A stretch of 64,000 bases of DNA from an uncultured Eubacteriales bacterium. GTDB lineage: Bacteria > Bacillota > Clostridia > Monoglobales > Monoglobaceae. Location: the NCBI GenBank assembly GCA_958352815.1, contig CATWQA010000006.1:16455-80454 (forward strand), in the 5' to 3' direction. Positions 8,664 through 17,025 of the stretch are shown piece after piece; the first letter of the stretch is position 1; each line of letters begins with the position of its first letter. The position numbers and the translations under genes are program-made. The notes below the pieces were generated by a model that worked only from the letters and a program-made list of their open reading frames with translations, ran no database searches and had not been told where the DNA came from.

Positions 8664-8755
8664 TGGCGGAGAAGGAGGGATTTGAACCCTCGCGCCGCTT
8701 TCGCGACCTACACCCTTAGCAGGGGCGCCTCTTCGGCCGACTTGAGTACTTCTCC
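8664..8755 (-). tRNA. tRNA-Ser (GCU)
   Basis: A 92-nt class II tRNA with acceptor stem GGAGAAG/CTTCTCC, discriminator G and encoded CCA at 8664-8666. The anticodon stem CGCCC/GGGTG closes the loop CTGCTAA, giving anticodon GCU. A long variable arm and the T-arm GGTTCAAATCC are present. Confidence 0.95.
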
Positions 8756-8872
8756 GAATATCTTGAGAAGCTTTCGCTTCTCCAATATTGAGTTTGATTT
8801 TGAAAACATCTCTGTTTCAAAAAACGACACAGAAAGAAAATCCTGTGCCACAAGGCTTTCTTAAAAAAGAAA

Positions 8873-8959
8873 TGGCGGAGAGGCAGAGATTCGAACTCTG
8901 GGTGCTTTCGCATCACTAGTTTTCAAGACTAGCTCCTTAAACCACTCGGACACCTCTCC
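8873..8959 (-). tRNA. tRNA-Ser (UGA)
   Basis: An 87-nt class II tRNA: acceptor GGAGAGG/CCTCTCC, discriminator G, encoded CCA at 8873-8875. The anticodon stem CTAGT/ACTAG closes the loop CTTGAAA, giving anticodon UGA. Variable arm and GTTCGAATC T-loop are clear. Confidence 0.95.
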
Positions 8960-9207
8960 ATATATTCATACCGCAGCATTTAACACCCAAGCGCTGCGAC
9001 TTGATAAGTATACCACAATATATACCGAATTGTCAAGCATTTTTTTAAATTTTTCAAAAATTTTAAAACACTTATTTTTAATATAAATATATTTACGATA
9101 TTTGCTGAATACACAGCGATTAATTAGTGCAAATTACCTTATATAACTGTTAATTTATTTTAAAATTATAAAAATTTACCAAATCAATTTATTTTTCAAA
9201 ATTCGTA
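8960..9207. other. AT-rich spacer with no gene seen
   Basis: About 250 bp of very AT-rich DNA upstream of the divergently placed tRNA-Ser gene and of the DUF2325 promoter. It probably contains the tRNA promoter on the minus strand. No open frame or conserved element is convincing. Confidence 0.5.
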
Positions 9208-9236
9208 TTGACAAATTAATTCAAAGATGGTAAAGT
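9208..9236 (+). promoter_or_regulatory. Promoter of the DUF2325-DUF3793 pair
   Basis: TTGACA at 9208-9213, a 17-nt spacer and TAAAGT at 9231-9236. A better TATAAT at 9236-9241 would need a 22-nt spacer. The palindromic operator begins 11 nt downstream. Confidence 0.65.
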
Positions 9237-9246
9237 ATAATCAAAT

Positions 9247-9264
9247 AGTTAGTCTAAACTAACT
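9247..9264. promoter_or_regulatory. Palindromic operator, copy 1
   Basis: AGTTAGT and ACTAACT arms with a 4-nt centre, placed at the expected start of transcription. It matches the palindrome at 9611-9628 in 16 of 18 positions. The form recalls metal-responsive DtxR/MntR-type sites; the binding protein is not in the window. Confidence 0.7.
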
Positions 9265-9309
9265 TGAATATATTAATGATTATTGAGTAAAATAACAGAG
9301 GTAAGGACA

Positions 9310-9597
9310 ATGAGTGTAGTAATCGTAGGCGGGCACGACAGAATGCACTGCCGATACAAGGAAATATGCAAAAAGCACGGCTGCAAATGCAAGGTATTCA
9401 CCCAATATCAGACTGATTTCAAAAATAAAATCGGTAATCCCGATATGGTAATTGTGTTCACGCGGACTGTGGCACACAAAATGCTTTTGGTTGCCACGCA
9501 GCAGGCAAACAAAACCGGAGCCACAATAAAGCATTGCAATTCGTCAAGCGCATATGCTTTGAATGAGGCCTTGGTAGAATATTTTAACAGAGCTTAA
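9310..9597 (+). CDS. DUF2325 family protein
   Basis: A 95-residue protein with the family core SVVIVGGHDRMHCRYKEICK near the N-terminus and DMVIVFTRTVAHKM in the middle, suggesting a small Rossmann-like fold. I start at ATG 9310, preceded by AGGTAAGGA; the in-frame ATG at 9283 lacks a ribosome site. DUF2325 genes are often found near ferrous-iron or cation transport genes. The gene lies between two copies of the same palindrome, and DUF3793 follows. The biochemical role is not established; metal homeostasis is an inference from context. Confidence 0.85.
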   Translation: MSVVIVGGHDRMHCRYKEICKKHGCKCKVFTQYQTDFKNKIGNPDMVIVFTRTVAHKMLLVATQQANKTGATIKHCNSSSAYALNEALVEYFNRA

Positions 9598-9610
9598 TTT
9601 TTTGACTTGT

Positions 9611-9628
9611 AGTTAGTTAAAACTAACT
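9611..9628. promoter_or_regulatory. Palindromic operator, copy 2
   Basis: The core AGTTAGTT-AA-AACTAACT extends to a perfect 22-bp palindrome at 9609-9630. It sits between the DUF2325 and DUF3793 genes, 20 nt before the second start codon. Confidence 0.7.
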
Positions 9629-9647
9629 ACAGAGATCGGAGGTTAAT

Positions 9648-10193
9648 ATGTTTGAGGAGCTTATTGCGTATCACTGCGCTCCCGCGCTGGCGGGAATTAA
9701 AACCGCAAATATTGTTGCATGTCAGAAAAAGAAGATTAAAAACGTATCCGAAGAAATAGATAGGCTCAACAGTGAAATGAACGCACGAGGAATTTATTTT
9801 CATATTTTGAATGAAAGTGAAAAGAGAGCTCTTATAATTGTATACAGGTACAATATACTGGAGCAATATTTAAAAAGCGATGCAATTTCTTCTTTTCTCA
9901 AAGAGTTAGGCTATCCCGATAAATTTTCGGTCAAGTCCTATTTAAATCATCTGAAAAAGCGGCTGGAATATGACAGCTTTCCTCATGAAATAGGTGCGTT
10001 TCTCGGCTATCCCATACATGACATATATGGGTTTATCAATCGGGAACAGTGTTTGTTGGTGGGGGACTGGAAGGTCTATCGTGACGTTGAGCGAGCAAAG
10101 GAGCTGTTTAACAGGTACAGCATTTGCAAATGTACTGTTTTAAAGCGGGTTTCCGAGGGCAGAACCCTGTCTCAGCTTTTCGCAGCGAATTAA
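9648..10193 (+). CDS. DUF3793 family protein
   Basis: A 181-residue protein: an N-terminal ELIAYHCAPALAGIKTANIVAC segment, a basic helical middle, and a C-terminal part with HEIGAFLGYPIHDIYGFI, as is typical of DUF3793. ATG 9648 follows a good GGAGG. The family is common in anaerobic Firmicutes and often neighbours flavodoxin, FeoB-type or DUF2325 genes. Here it shares an apparent operator with DUF2325, so the two are probably co-regulated. Molecular function unknown. A strong terminator follows at once. Confidence 0.87.
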   Translation: MFEELIAYHCAPALAGIKTANIVACQKKKIKNVSEEIDRLNSEMNARGIYFHILNESEKRALIIVYRYNILEQYLKSDAISSFLKELGYPDKFSVKSYLNHLKKRLEYDSFPHEIGAFLGYPIHDIYGFINREQCLLVGDWKVYRDVERAKELFNRYSICKCTVLKRVSEGRTLSQLFAAN

Positions 10194-10203
10194 ATTAACA
10201 AAA

Positions 10204-10247
10204 TACCATTAGATTTACACCCCGCATAATCTAATGGTAATTTTTTT
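10204..10247 (+). terminator. Rho-independent terminator after DUF3793
   Basis: TACCATTAGAT and ATCTAATGGTA pair, followed by a run of seven T residues. Confidence 0.9.
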
Positions 10248-10308
10248 GCGCTTTATGCAGCAAGTATAACTAAAAGCAAAAATCGGCGATATACCGCCAT
10301 AAAAAGTA

Positions 10309-10334
10309 GTGACAAAACCTATACTTTTTGTCAC
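10309..10334. repeat. 26-bp inverted repeat, left arm of candidate invertible element
   Basis: GTGACAAAA and TTTTGTCAC arms flank the asymmetric 8-nt centre CCTATACT. The exact reverse complement, centre included, is at 10437-10462. A 9+8+9 layout resembles a tyrosine-recombinase crossover site. Confidence 0.85.
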
Positions 10335-10373
10335 TACTTTTTCTATGATGATTATTCATAAACCGTTGCTATA

Positions 10374-10402
10374 ATTTTATCATTAAATTAATAAAAAGTC
10401 AA
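10374..10402 (-). promoter_or_regulatory. Promoter inside candidate invertible segment, pointing away from the CHAP gene
   Basis: On the minus strand TTGACT (10402-10397), a 17-nt spacer and TAAAAT (10379-10374). Nothing on the minus strand lies in front of it. After inversion the -10 would fall at about 10392-10397 on the plus strand, giving a leader of about 150 nt before the CHAP gene. Confidence 0.65.
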
Positions 10403-10436
10403 CAAAAAATTAAAAGTTTTATCGTTTTTCTTGTTT

Positions 10437-10462
10437 GTGACAAAAAGTATAGGTTTTGTCAC
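10437..10462. repeat. 26-bp inverted repeat, right arm of candidate invertible element
   Basis: Exact reverse complement of 10309-10334. It bounds a 102-bp AT-rich segment. The remaining 89 bp before the CHAP gene start hold a weak hairpin (10466-10490) and AGGAGG. Confidence 0.85.
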
Positions 10463-10551
10463 AATCCGTGAAACTCACGTAATCACGGGGATTCGGGGAG
10501 TTCGCTCAGTTAAAAAATAATTAAAATAAAAATAGGAGGTATATTGGAGTT

Positions 10552-13500
10552 ATGAAAAGAAGAATTTTTTGTATGATTGTAGCCGTGTCGTTGCTTTTTA
10601 CGCTTATGCCGACAGCATTTGCCGAAACGATCAACGATGTTGAGCTAAGTTCCTCATACAATCCGAGGACAACCGCACCGAATACAAACAATGTGTACTA
10701 CGGAAGCGGAAACGTATTTTATCAAAACGGGTTTTACGGATGGTGTACATGGTACGCTTACGGGCGCGCGTATGAGATTTTGGGCTCCCGTCCCAACCTG
10801 CCTTCAAGCGCTGCAAGCAAGTGGTTTAACGAATGCAATTCTTATCCCAAAAGCACAAATTATTATGCGGCAAAGGTAGGAGCGATAGCATGTTATTCTA
10901 ACCATGTTTCTGTTGTAGAAGCGGTCGGCAGCAACGGAGCGCCTTTGTATGTATCGGAGGGCGGCTTCCTAAGTAATATACCCAGCGAAACTTGTACGTA
11001 TTTAACAACATCCGGAATTTCTAATCTTCATTTCCATTACGGCAAAGACTACGCAAAGGGATTTAAAGGGTACATATACATTCTGGACGGCTCAAGCAGC
11101 TCGGGCGGCGCTCAAGCACATACTCATGACTGGGGTTATTATGAAGACGCCGCACATCCTCACAGGCGATACCGCAGATGTACATGCGGCGCAAAGGAAT
11201 ATATGGGAACAAACAATCAAAAAGTTAACTGTCAGCAATGTTATCCCTTGGGAAGTGTTAGCTTTAAAAGGTCGTATGACAAGTTTGCAAAAACCGCGAC
11301 ATTCTACAGAAATAATGTAAGTAACGCCAACACCTATTCAGTGACGCTGTACAGAGACGGAAGCTATTATAACAGTTTTCAAATGAACAGTACGTCATAC
11401 ACAGTGTCAAATTTAGGAAGCGGTTCATACTACGCAACGCTTACCGTAATAAACGGGAACACAGGGCAAACAAAGACTGCCACAACGTCATCATTTAAAA
11501 TAGTGGATTCGTACCCTGTTACCTACAATGCAAACGGCGGCACAAATACACCGTCACAGCAGTCAAAAATAAAGGATGAATATTTGACAATCACATCATC
11601 CACGCCGACAAGGGCTCACTACATATTTAAGGGCTGGGCTTCAAGCAAAACAGCGACAGAGCCTCAGTATAAGCCGGGGGACTATTATACAAAAAACACC
11701 TCTATAACACTGTATGCCGTATGGGAGCCCGAGATCTATACGGTAAACTTTGATCCAAACGGCGGTGACGGAGATGTTACAAGCACAAAAATTACTTACG
11801 GAAACACAATGAAAATGCCTAATGACATAACCCGCCAGGGATATTACCTAAAGGGCTGGTCGAAGGATCAGAGCTCCCAGAATGCCGAATACAGAATAGG
11901 CGAGGATTACGGCTTTGACAAGAGCATGACGCTGTACGCCGTATGGGGAAAAAGTACATGGCAGGGCGACGTCGCAAGCGGTTTTGCAGGCGGAGACGGA
12001 ACGGAAGGCAATCCCTATCAGATTTCAAGCGCCGCTGAATTGGCATACTTTGCGAAAAAAGTAAACGAGCAAGCTTCAGCTCCGAAATATGAATATTATA
12101 TTTTGACGAGCAATATCGGCTTGGGGTTTGACGAATGGACTCCTATAGGTGTCTTTGACTATGACACTCAGTATTTTTACGGCTCCTTTGACGGAAACGG
12201 ATATACAATCTCCGATCTGAGCATGTCCCAGATCAATGCGGGTTATGTGGGGCTTTTCGGCTATGCAAAGGACAGCGAGATAAAAAATCTTACCTTTTCA
12301 GGCGAGGCGGTAAATATAAATTCCACTTCCACTGATACTGTGATCAAAATCGGAGAGCTTGTAGGATATGCAAATAACACAAATATAACAAATTGTACGG
12401 CTAAATATGTCAACATATCGAATATTGCAGTAGTCTTTGCAAATGTAGGATGTGTTACGGGGAAATCGAGCGGGGGCAAGATCGTAGGGTGCAATGCGGA
12501 GGAGAGCAATATTATAATTAAGACAGTAAGAGGTATCCTAAGGGCAGGTATTATCTGCGGTATCTCAGCTTCCGATATATCGGACTGCTCCGTAAGCTCA
12601 ACCTCGGAGCTCTTTGAAACCACAGGAGAAATCGGCAATCTTTATATCGGCGGAATCTGCGGCAAACAGACAGGAAATATCGAAAAATGCACGGTAAACG
12701 CCGGGAGAATGTCAGCAAATGATATTGATACGAACTACTCCCATATCGGAGGACTCGTAGGAGAGCTATCAGGGAAGATGAGTTTATGTACTGCCAAGTT
12801 TACAGATAATTCGGTAAAAGAGATAGGCGGAGAAGGCTATCCCGTAAGTATATCAGTCTCATCAAGAAGATGGTCGTACGTTGGCGGTATTGCGGGATAC
12901 TTTACTGAGACGGTAAAGATTAAGGATTGTATGTATAACGGTAAATCCATTTCTTCAAACTCTAACGGTTACAGTTATGTAGGTGGATTGATAGGGTATG
13001 CTTATGCGAGGAAGCCGGAAACAGATGATGGGAGTGATTCTACAACAATAAGCCGCTGCTTTGCAAATATTGACGGTATACTACTCGGCAACGGCGCAGA
13101 AGGAGCACGTTCCGGCGGAATCATAGGATATGGTTCCGGAACGAAATCAGAAGCGAAAAACCTGCTGAGCGTGGCCGACAAAATAAGCAGTAAAGCAACG
13201 AGCAGTTCATATAGTGCATACGCAGGGGACATAATTGGGTACAACTATAACAACGCCTTTGATTTTAGCACGGTATTCTCCAACAGCAGTCTTACTTTGT
13301 CGGCAGTTAATACTGCAAGCTCGGCAAATGCCAAGACGGAGACAATCAGCACCCAGCAGACGGACGGTCAGTTAAAGCGCGTTGCAACCCTAAACCGCAT
13401 ATTCGGCCCGGACACATATCAATCTCTTAAATACTTAGAAGAAAATCCGGAGGCAGTTTGGGTTATAAAGGACGGGGAGCTGCCTGAGCTTTATTACAAT

Positions 13501-14553
13501 GTTTTGAGGGATATTACCGTTGACAAAATTGAAAACGGCACAATATCGGTTGATAAGCTGCAAGCTGTTGACGGGGAAAGAGTAGCCGTTACAGCGACGC
13601 CTGCCGAGGGGTACCAACTTAACAAGATATATGTAAACGGTGAAATCACAGGCGACACCTTTGTGGTGAACGGAGACAGCACGGTTTATGCAACTTTTTC
13701 GGAAAAAACGCCCGAATATGAAGCAAAAGTTGAAGCAAATGACAATGCTGCCGCAGCTCTTATTGACGTGGATTCCGGCGCAGAAGCGTCGTTGGCGTCA
13801 GCTGAAGATACAATTTCCGCACAGGACGGCAGTGAAATTCGGGTTGACACCGAAGCCGATACCGATTATGCTGTTGAGAACGTATATGTAAACGGGGAAG
13901 AGATGACAAGCAAGAGCTTTATAATTACCGAGGACACGGTTGTCACTTTAGATGTTGTGGATATCAGCACAAATATCCAGGCGACTACAGGTGATGCAAC
14001 GTGTATAGGCGATTATTTTGCAACCCTAAGCGGAAGCGTTCAGGACGTTGAGGGTGCGGAGCGGTATATGAGATATTGGGAAGAAAATAACCCGGGCACG
14101 GTTTATACCACGGAGGTACTGTCGGGCGGCGGAGAGTACAGCGTGGAGGTGACGGAGCTTATTCCCGGAACGACCTATTGCTATCAAATGTGTGATACGG
14201 GAGAGGTTAAATCATTTATTGCACAGGGGCTTGATATTTCAAATCCTGATGACGTTGAAGATCCCATTGAAACCGAAACGCCCATAGCTGCAACAGTGAA
14301 TATGTCTCAAACCGCAACAGCGTATACTTTTGAAGTCAAAACAAAGGACACATATTATAACTGTTATGTCTATGTTGCCATATATGACAAAAGCGGTATA
14401 TTGCTTTCGGCCGACGTGGTTCCTCTTGAGGTTTCGGACATTACAACAGTTACAATGGATAAAAAGGATAATGCAGCGGCGGCAAAGGTGTATATCTGGT
14501 CTGACAATTTACAGCCGATTTTGGAAAATGCTACTGAATTTGATTTATCGTAA
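10552..14553 (+). CDS. Large surface protein: CHAP amidase, Flg_new repeats, GLUG region, C-terminal domain
   Basis: A 1333-residue secreted protein with signal peptide (MKRRIFCMIVAVSLLFTLMP...AFA). A CHAP hydrolase domain lies at about 45-175 (GWCTWYAYGRA with the catalytic Cys, HVSVVEAVG with the His), expected to cut peptidoglycan peptides. Two InlB-B/Flg_new repeats follow at about 320-465, each ending in LYAVW, then a GLUG-like beta region, about 480-960, two divergent InlB-type repeats and a fibronectin-like stretch. The last ~75 residues resemble the C-terminal domain of the leucine-rich-repeat proteins at 47.7 and 49.5 kb. No LPXTG is seen. AGGAGG precedes ATG 10552. Probably an adhesin or wall-remodelling factor, apparently under an invertible promoter. 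Confidence 0.88.
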   Translation: MKRRIFCMIVAVSLLFTLMPTAFAETINDVELSSSYNPRTTAPNTNNVYYGSGNVFYQNGFYGWCTWYAYGRAYEILGSRPNLPSSAASKWFNECNSYPKSTNYYAAKVGAIACYSNHVSVVEAVGSNGAPLYVSEGGFLSNIPSETCTYLTTSGISNLHFHYGKDYAKGFKGYIYILDGSSSSGGAQAHTHDWGYYEDAAHPHRRYRRCTCGAKEYMGTNNQKVNCQQCYPLGSVSFKRSYDKFAKTATFYRNNVSNANTYSVTLYRDGSYYNSFQMNSTSYTVSNLGSGSYYATLTVINGNTGQTKTATTSSFKIVDSYPVTYNANGGTNTPSQQSKIKDEYLTITSSTPTRAHYIFKGWASSKTATEPQYKPGDYYTKNTSITLYAVWEPEIYTVNFDPNGGDGDVTSTKITYGNTMKMPNDITRQGYYLKGWSKDQSSQNAEYRIGEDYGFDKSMTLYAVWGKSTWQGDVASGFAGGDGTEGNPYQISSAAELAYFAKKVNEQASAPKYEYYILTSNIGLGFDEWTPIGVFDYDTQYFYGSFDGNGYTISDLSMSQINAGYVGLFGYAKDSEIKNLTFSGEAVNINSTSTDTVIKIGELVGYANNTNITNCTAKYVNISNIAVVFANVGCVTGKSSGGKIVGCNAEESNIIIKTVRGILRAGIICGISASDISDCSVSSTSELFETTGEIGNLYIGGICGKQTGNIEKCTVNAGRMSANDIDTNYSHIGGLVGELSGKMSLCTAKFTDNSVKEIGGEGYPVSISVSSRRWSYVGGIAGYFTETVKIKDCMYNGKSISSNSNGYSYVGGLIGYAYARKPETDDGSDSTTISRCFANIDGILLGNGAEGARSGGIIGYGSGTKSEAKNLLSVADKISSKATSSSYSAYAGDIIGYNYNNAFDFSTVFSNSSLTLSAVNTASSANAKTETISTQQTDGQLKRVATLNRIFGPDTYQSLKYLEENPEAVWVIKDGELPELYYNVLRDITVDKIENGTISVDKLQAVDGERVAVTATPAEGYQLNKIYVNGEITGDTFVVNGDSTVYATFSEKTPEYEAKVEANDNAAAALIDVDSGAEASLASAEDTISAQDGSEIRVDTEADTDYAVENVYVNGEEMTSKSFIITEDTVVTLDVVDISTNIQATTGDATCIGDYFATLSGSVQDVEGAERYMRYWEENNPGTVYTTEVLSGGGEYSVEVTELIPGTTYCYQMCDTGEVKSFIAQGLDISNPDDVEDPIETETPIAATVNMSQTATAYTFEVKTKDTYYNCYVYVAIYDKSGILLSADVVPLEVSDITTVTMDKKDNAAAAKVYIWSDNLQPILENATEFDLS

Positions 14554-14610
14554 TTCTGAGCAAAGGCGAAGTGTTAGAAAGGTATGACGCAAACCCGATA
14601 GCTGCGTAAA

Positions 14611-14640
14611 AAATGAGGCTGCCGTGGGGCAGCCTCATTT
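14611..14640. terminator. Bidirectional terminator between convergent genes
   Basis: AAATGAGGCTGCC and GGCAGCCTCATTT form a 13-bp stem between the converging surface-protein and gpmI genes, with A-rich and T-rich flanks. Confidence 0.88.
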
Positions 14641-14652
14641 GATTATGTTATT

Positions 14653-16182
14653 CTATTTTACAAGCAGGGACTCGCCTGTCATTTCCTCAGGCTTCTCTAT
14701 TCCCATCATATCAAGAAGGGTCGGGGTCAGGTCTGCAAGCCTGCCCTCTTTCAGATTAACGTCACTGCGGCCTATAAGAATAAGGGGTACAACGTTAGTG
14801 GTGTGAGCAGTGAATGCCTCTCCTGTTTCATAGTCCACCATCTGGTCTGCGTTGCCGTGGTCGGCGGTGATAAGCGCTTCGCCGCCCATCTCGTTCAGAG
14901 CGTCCACAACCCTGCCTACGCAGATGTCTACAGTCTCAACAGCCTTAACAGCCGCATCGAACACTCCCGTGTGACCAACCATGTCGCAATTGGCAAAGTT
15001 CAGGATTATGCAGTCATACTTACCGCTCTTTATACGCTTAACAACCTCGTCCGTCACCTCATAGGCGCTCATTTCGGGCTGCAAATCATATGTGGCAACC
15101 TTGGGAGAGTTTATCAGCGCCCTGTCCTCGTTCTCATAGGGAGCCTCAACGCCGCCGTTAAAGAAGAATGTAACGTGGGCGTACTTCTCTGTTTCCGCAA
15201 TTCTAAGCTGTGTCTTGCCCAGCTTGCTCATATACTCGCCAAAGGTATTGGTAAGGCTCTCCGGCTTGAATGCCACGTTTACGTTGGGCATTGTTGCGTC
15301 ATACTGGGTCATGGTTACAAAATATGTGGGGAAGAACTCTCTTTCAAAGCCGCTGAAGTCAGGGTCAACAATAGTTCTTGTAATCTCTCTCGCTCTGTCG
15401 GGGCGGAAGTTGAAGAACACAACCGAGTCATTCTCCTTAATTCTGCCGACAGGCTCCCCGTCCTTACAAATCACCGAGGGAACCACAAACTCATCTGTAA
15501 CTTCTTCGTTGTAGCTCTCCTCGATGGCTGTTACAGCACTGTCATAGGTCTTGCCGACGCCCTTTACCATTGCGTCATACGCCTTGGAAACTCTTTCCCA
15601 ACGGTTGTCTCTGTCCATTGCGTAATATCTGCCGCTTATGGTGGCAATGTCGCCTACGCCCAGCTCACGCTCCTTTGCTACGAGTTCCTTAATATACTGC
15701 TCTGCCGAGGAGGGGGGCACGTCTCTTCCGTCCAGAAAACCGTGCACATGAACATCTGAAACACCGTTCTTTTTAGCCAGCTCCAAAAGGCCGTAAAGAT
15801 GCTCCTGGTGGCTGTGCACTCCGCCGGGAGACAGCAGACCCAAAAGGTGCATAGCTGAACCGTGCTTCTTGCAGTTTTCGATTGCGCCCTTGAGAGCCTC
15901 GTTCTCAAAGAACGAACCGTCCCCTATAGCCTTGGTTATACGGGTGAGCTCCTGATACACAACTCGCCCCGCTCCGATGTTCGTGTGTCCTACCTCAGAG
16001 TTGCCCATTTGACCGTCGGGGAGGCCTACGTCCATGCCCGAAGCGTGAACAATTGTGTTGGGGCACTCTGCCATATATTTATCCAAATTCGGGGTGTTAG
16101 CCGAATATATTGCGTTACCCTCATGACGGTTGTTCTTTCCGAAGCCGTCCATAATGATAAGCGCATATGGTTTCTTGCTCAT
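14653..16182 (-). CDS. gpmI: 2,3-bisphosphoglycerate-independent phosphoglycerate mutase
   Basis: Interconverts 3- and 2-phosphoglycerate in glycolysis in the cytoplasm using two Mn2+. The 509-residue product has the usual length. ALIIMDGFG at the N-terminus supplies a metal Asp, GQMGNSEVGHTNIGAG holds the phosphorylated Ser, and ALITADHGNADQM supplies metal ligands. I start at ATG 16182 (MSKKPYALIIMDG), the family norm, rather than the upstream in-frame ATG at 16224. It is the last gene of a pgk-tpiA-gpmI operon; gap and eno are not seen here. Confidence 0.97.
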   Translation of the reverse strand: MSKKPYALIIMDGFGKNNRHEGNAIYSANTPNLDKYMAECPNTIVHASGMDVGLPDGQMGNSEVGHTNIGAGRVVYQELTRITKAIGDGSFFENEALKGAIENCKKHGSAMHLLGLLSPGGVHSHQEHLYGLLELAKKNGVSDVHVHGFLDGRDVPPSSAEQYIKELVAKERELGVGDIATISGRYYAMDRDNRWERVSKAYDAMVKGVGKTYDSAVTAIEESYNEEVTDEFVVPSVICKDGEPVGRIKENDSVVFFNFRPDRAREITRTIVDPDFSGFEREFFPTYFVTMTQYDATMPNVNVAFKPESLTNTFGEYMSKLGKTQLRIAETEKYAHVTFFFNGGVEAPYENEDRALINSPKVATYDLQPEMSAYEVTDEVVKRIKSGKYDCIILNFANCDMVGHTGVFDAAVKAVETVDICVGRVVDALNEMGGEALITADHGNADQMVDYETGEAFTAHTTNVVPLILIGRSDVNLKEGRLADLTPTLLDMMGIEKPEEMTGESLLVK

Positions 16183-16260
16183 ATTTGTTTCATAGCCTTT
16201 CTGCCCACAGTTAGTTAAATACATCTTGTCCTATGGTGGGCTCATAGGACAGCGCCGAGA

Positions 16261-17013
16261 TTATTCGGCAGCCTTCACGATAACCGCAAAATCATCGGGC
16301 TTAAGGCTTGCTCCGCCGATGAGTCCGCCGTCAATGTTAGGCTTTGAAAGAAGCTCTGCCGCGTTACCTGCGTTCATGCTTCCGCCGTACTGTATTCTGA
16401 TTTTCTCGGCGGTATCCTCTCCGTACAGCTCGGCAACGGTGTTTCTGATAATTCCGCAAACCTCGTCTGCCTGGTCGGCGGTTGCGGTTTTGCCCGTTCC
16501 GATTGCCCAGACAGGCTCATATGCAATAATCACCTTTTCCGCATCGCTCTTTTCTATTCCCAAAAGCGCCAGCTTTGTCTGGCGGCATACGGTTTCGCTC
16601 ATAATACCGTTTTCACGCTCGGTCAGGCTCTCGCCCACGCAAACAATAGGAATAAGCCCGCCTGCCAGAGCCGCCTTTGTTCTGCTGTTGACGGTCTCGT
16701 CTGTCTCGCCGAAATACTGACGTCTCTCGCTGTGACCGATTATAACATACTTAACGCCTGCGTCTGTGAGCATAGAGGCGGAAAGCTCGCCCGTATAAGC
16801 GCCGCTATCCTTAAAGTGAACGTTCTGCGCGCCTACCTCCACGTTAGAGCCCGCCGTTTTGGAGATCACGCCGGGAATACAAATCGCCGTGGGGCAAACC
16901 ACCACGTCACAGCACGCGCCGGCTGTTTTCTCAACTATGGCCTCCGCCAGCGCCGCCGCCTCAGAGGGCGTTTTGTTCATCTTCCAGTTGCCGGCGATAA
17001 TTTTCTTTCTCAT
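16261..17013 (-). CDS. tpiA: Triosephosphate isomerase
   Basis: Interconverts dihydroxyacetone phosphate and glyceraldehyde 3-phosphate. The 250-residue TIM barrel shows the N-terminal GNWKMN (Lys), VIIGHSERR (catalytic His) and [12 protein letters not shown] (catalytic Glu and flexible loop). ATG 17013 follows AAGGAG with an 8-9 nt gap; an overlapping GTG at 17022 sits on the ribosome site. It lies 12 bp after pgk in the same operon. Confidence 0.97.
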   Translation of the reverse strand: MRKKIIAGNWKMNKTPSEAAALAEAIVEKTAGACCDVVVCPTAICIPGVISKTAGSNVEVGAQNVHFKDSGAYTGELSASMLTDAGVKYVIIGHSERRQYFGETDETVNSRTKAALAGGLIPIVCVGESLTERENGIMSETVCRQTKLALLGIEKSDAEKVIIAYEPVWAIGTGKTATADQADEVCGIIRNTVAELYGEDTAEKIRIQYGGSMNAGNAAELLSKPNIDGGLIGGASLKPDDFAVIVKAAE

Positions 17014-17025
17014 GAATTTCACTCC

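Noticed and set aside
8499..8864. 121-codon frame across repeats and tRNA-Ser
   Set aside because: Reads through hairpin repeats and a tRNA gene; product has no domain.
10309..10462. Two ordinary terminators instead of recombination sites
   Set aside because: The arms are hairpins, but neither has the T run expected on the relevant side, DUF3793 already has a strong terminator, and the 8-nt centres are exact reverse complements.
14803..15759. 318-codon plus-strand open frame
   Set aside because: Lies wholly antisense within gpmI, which has clear catalytic motifs; no ribosome site or domain.
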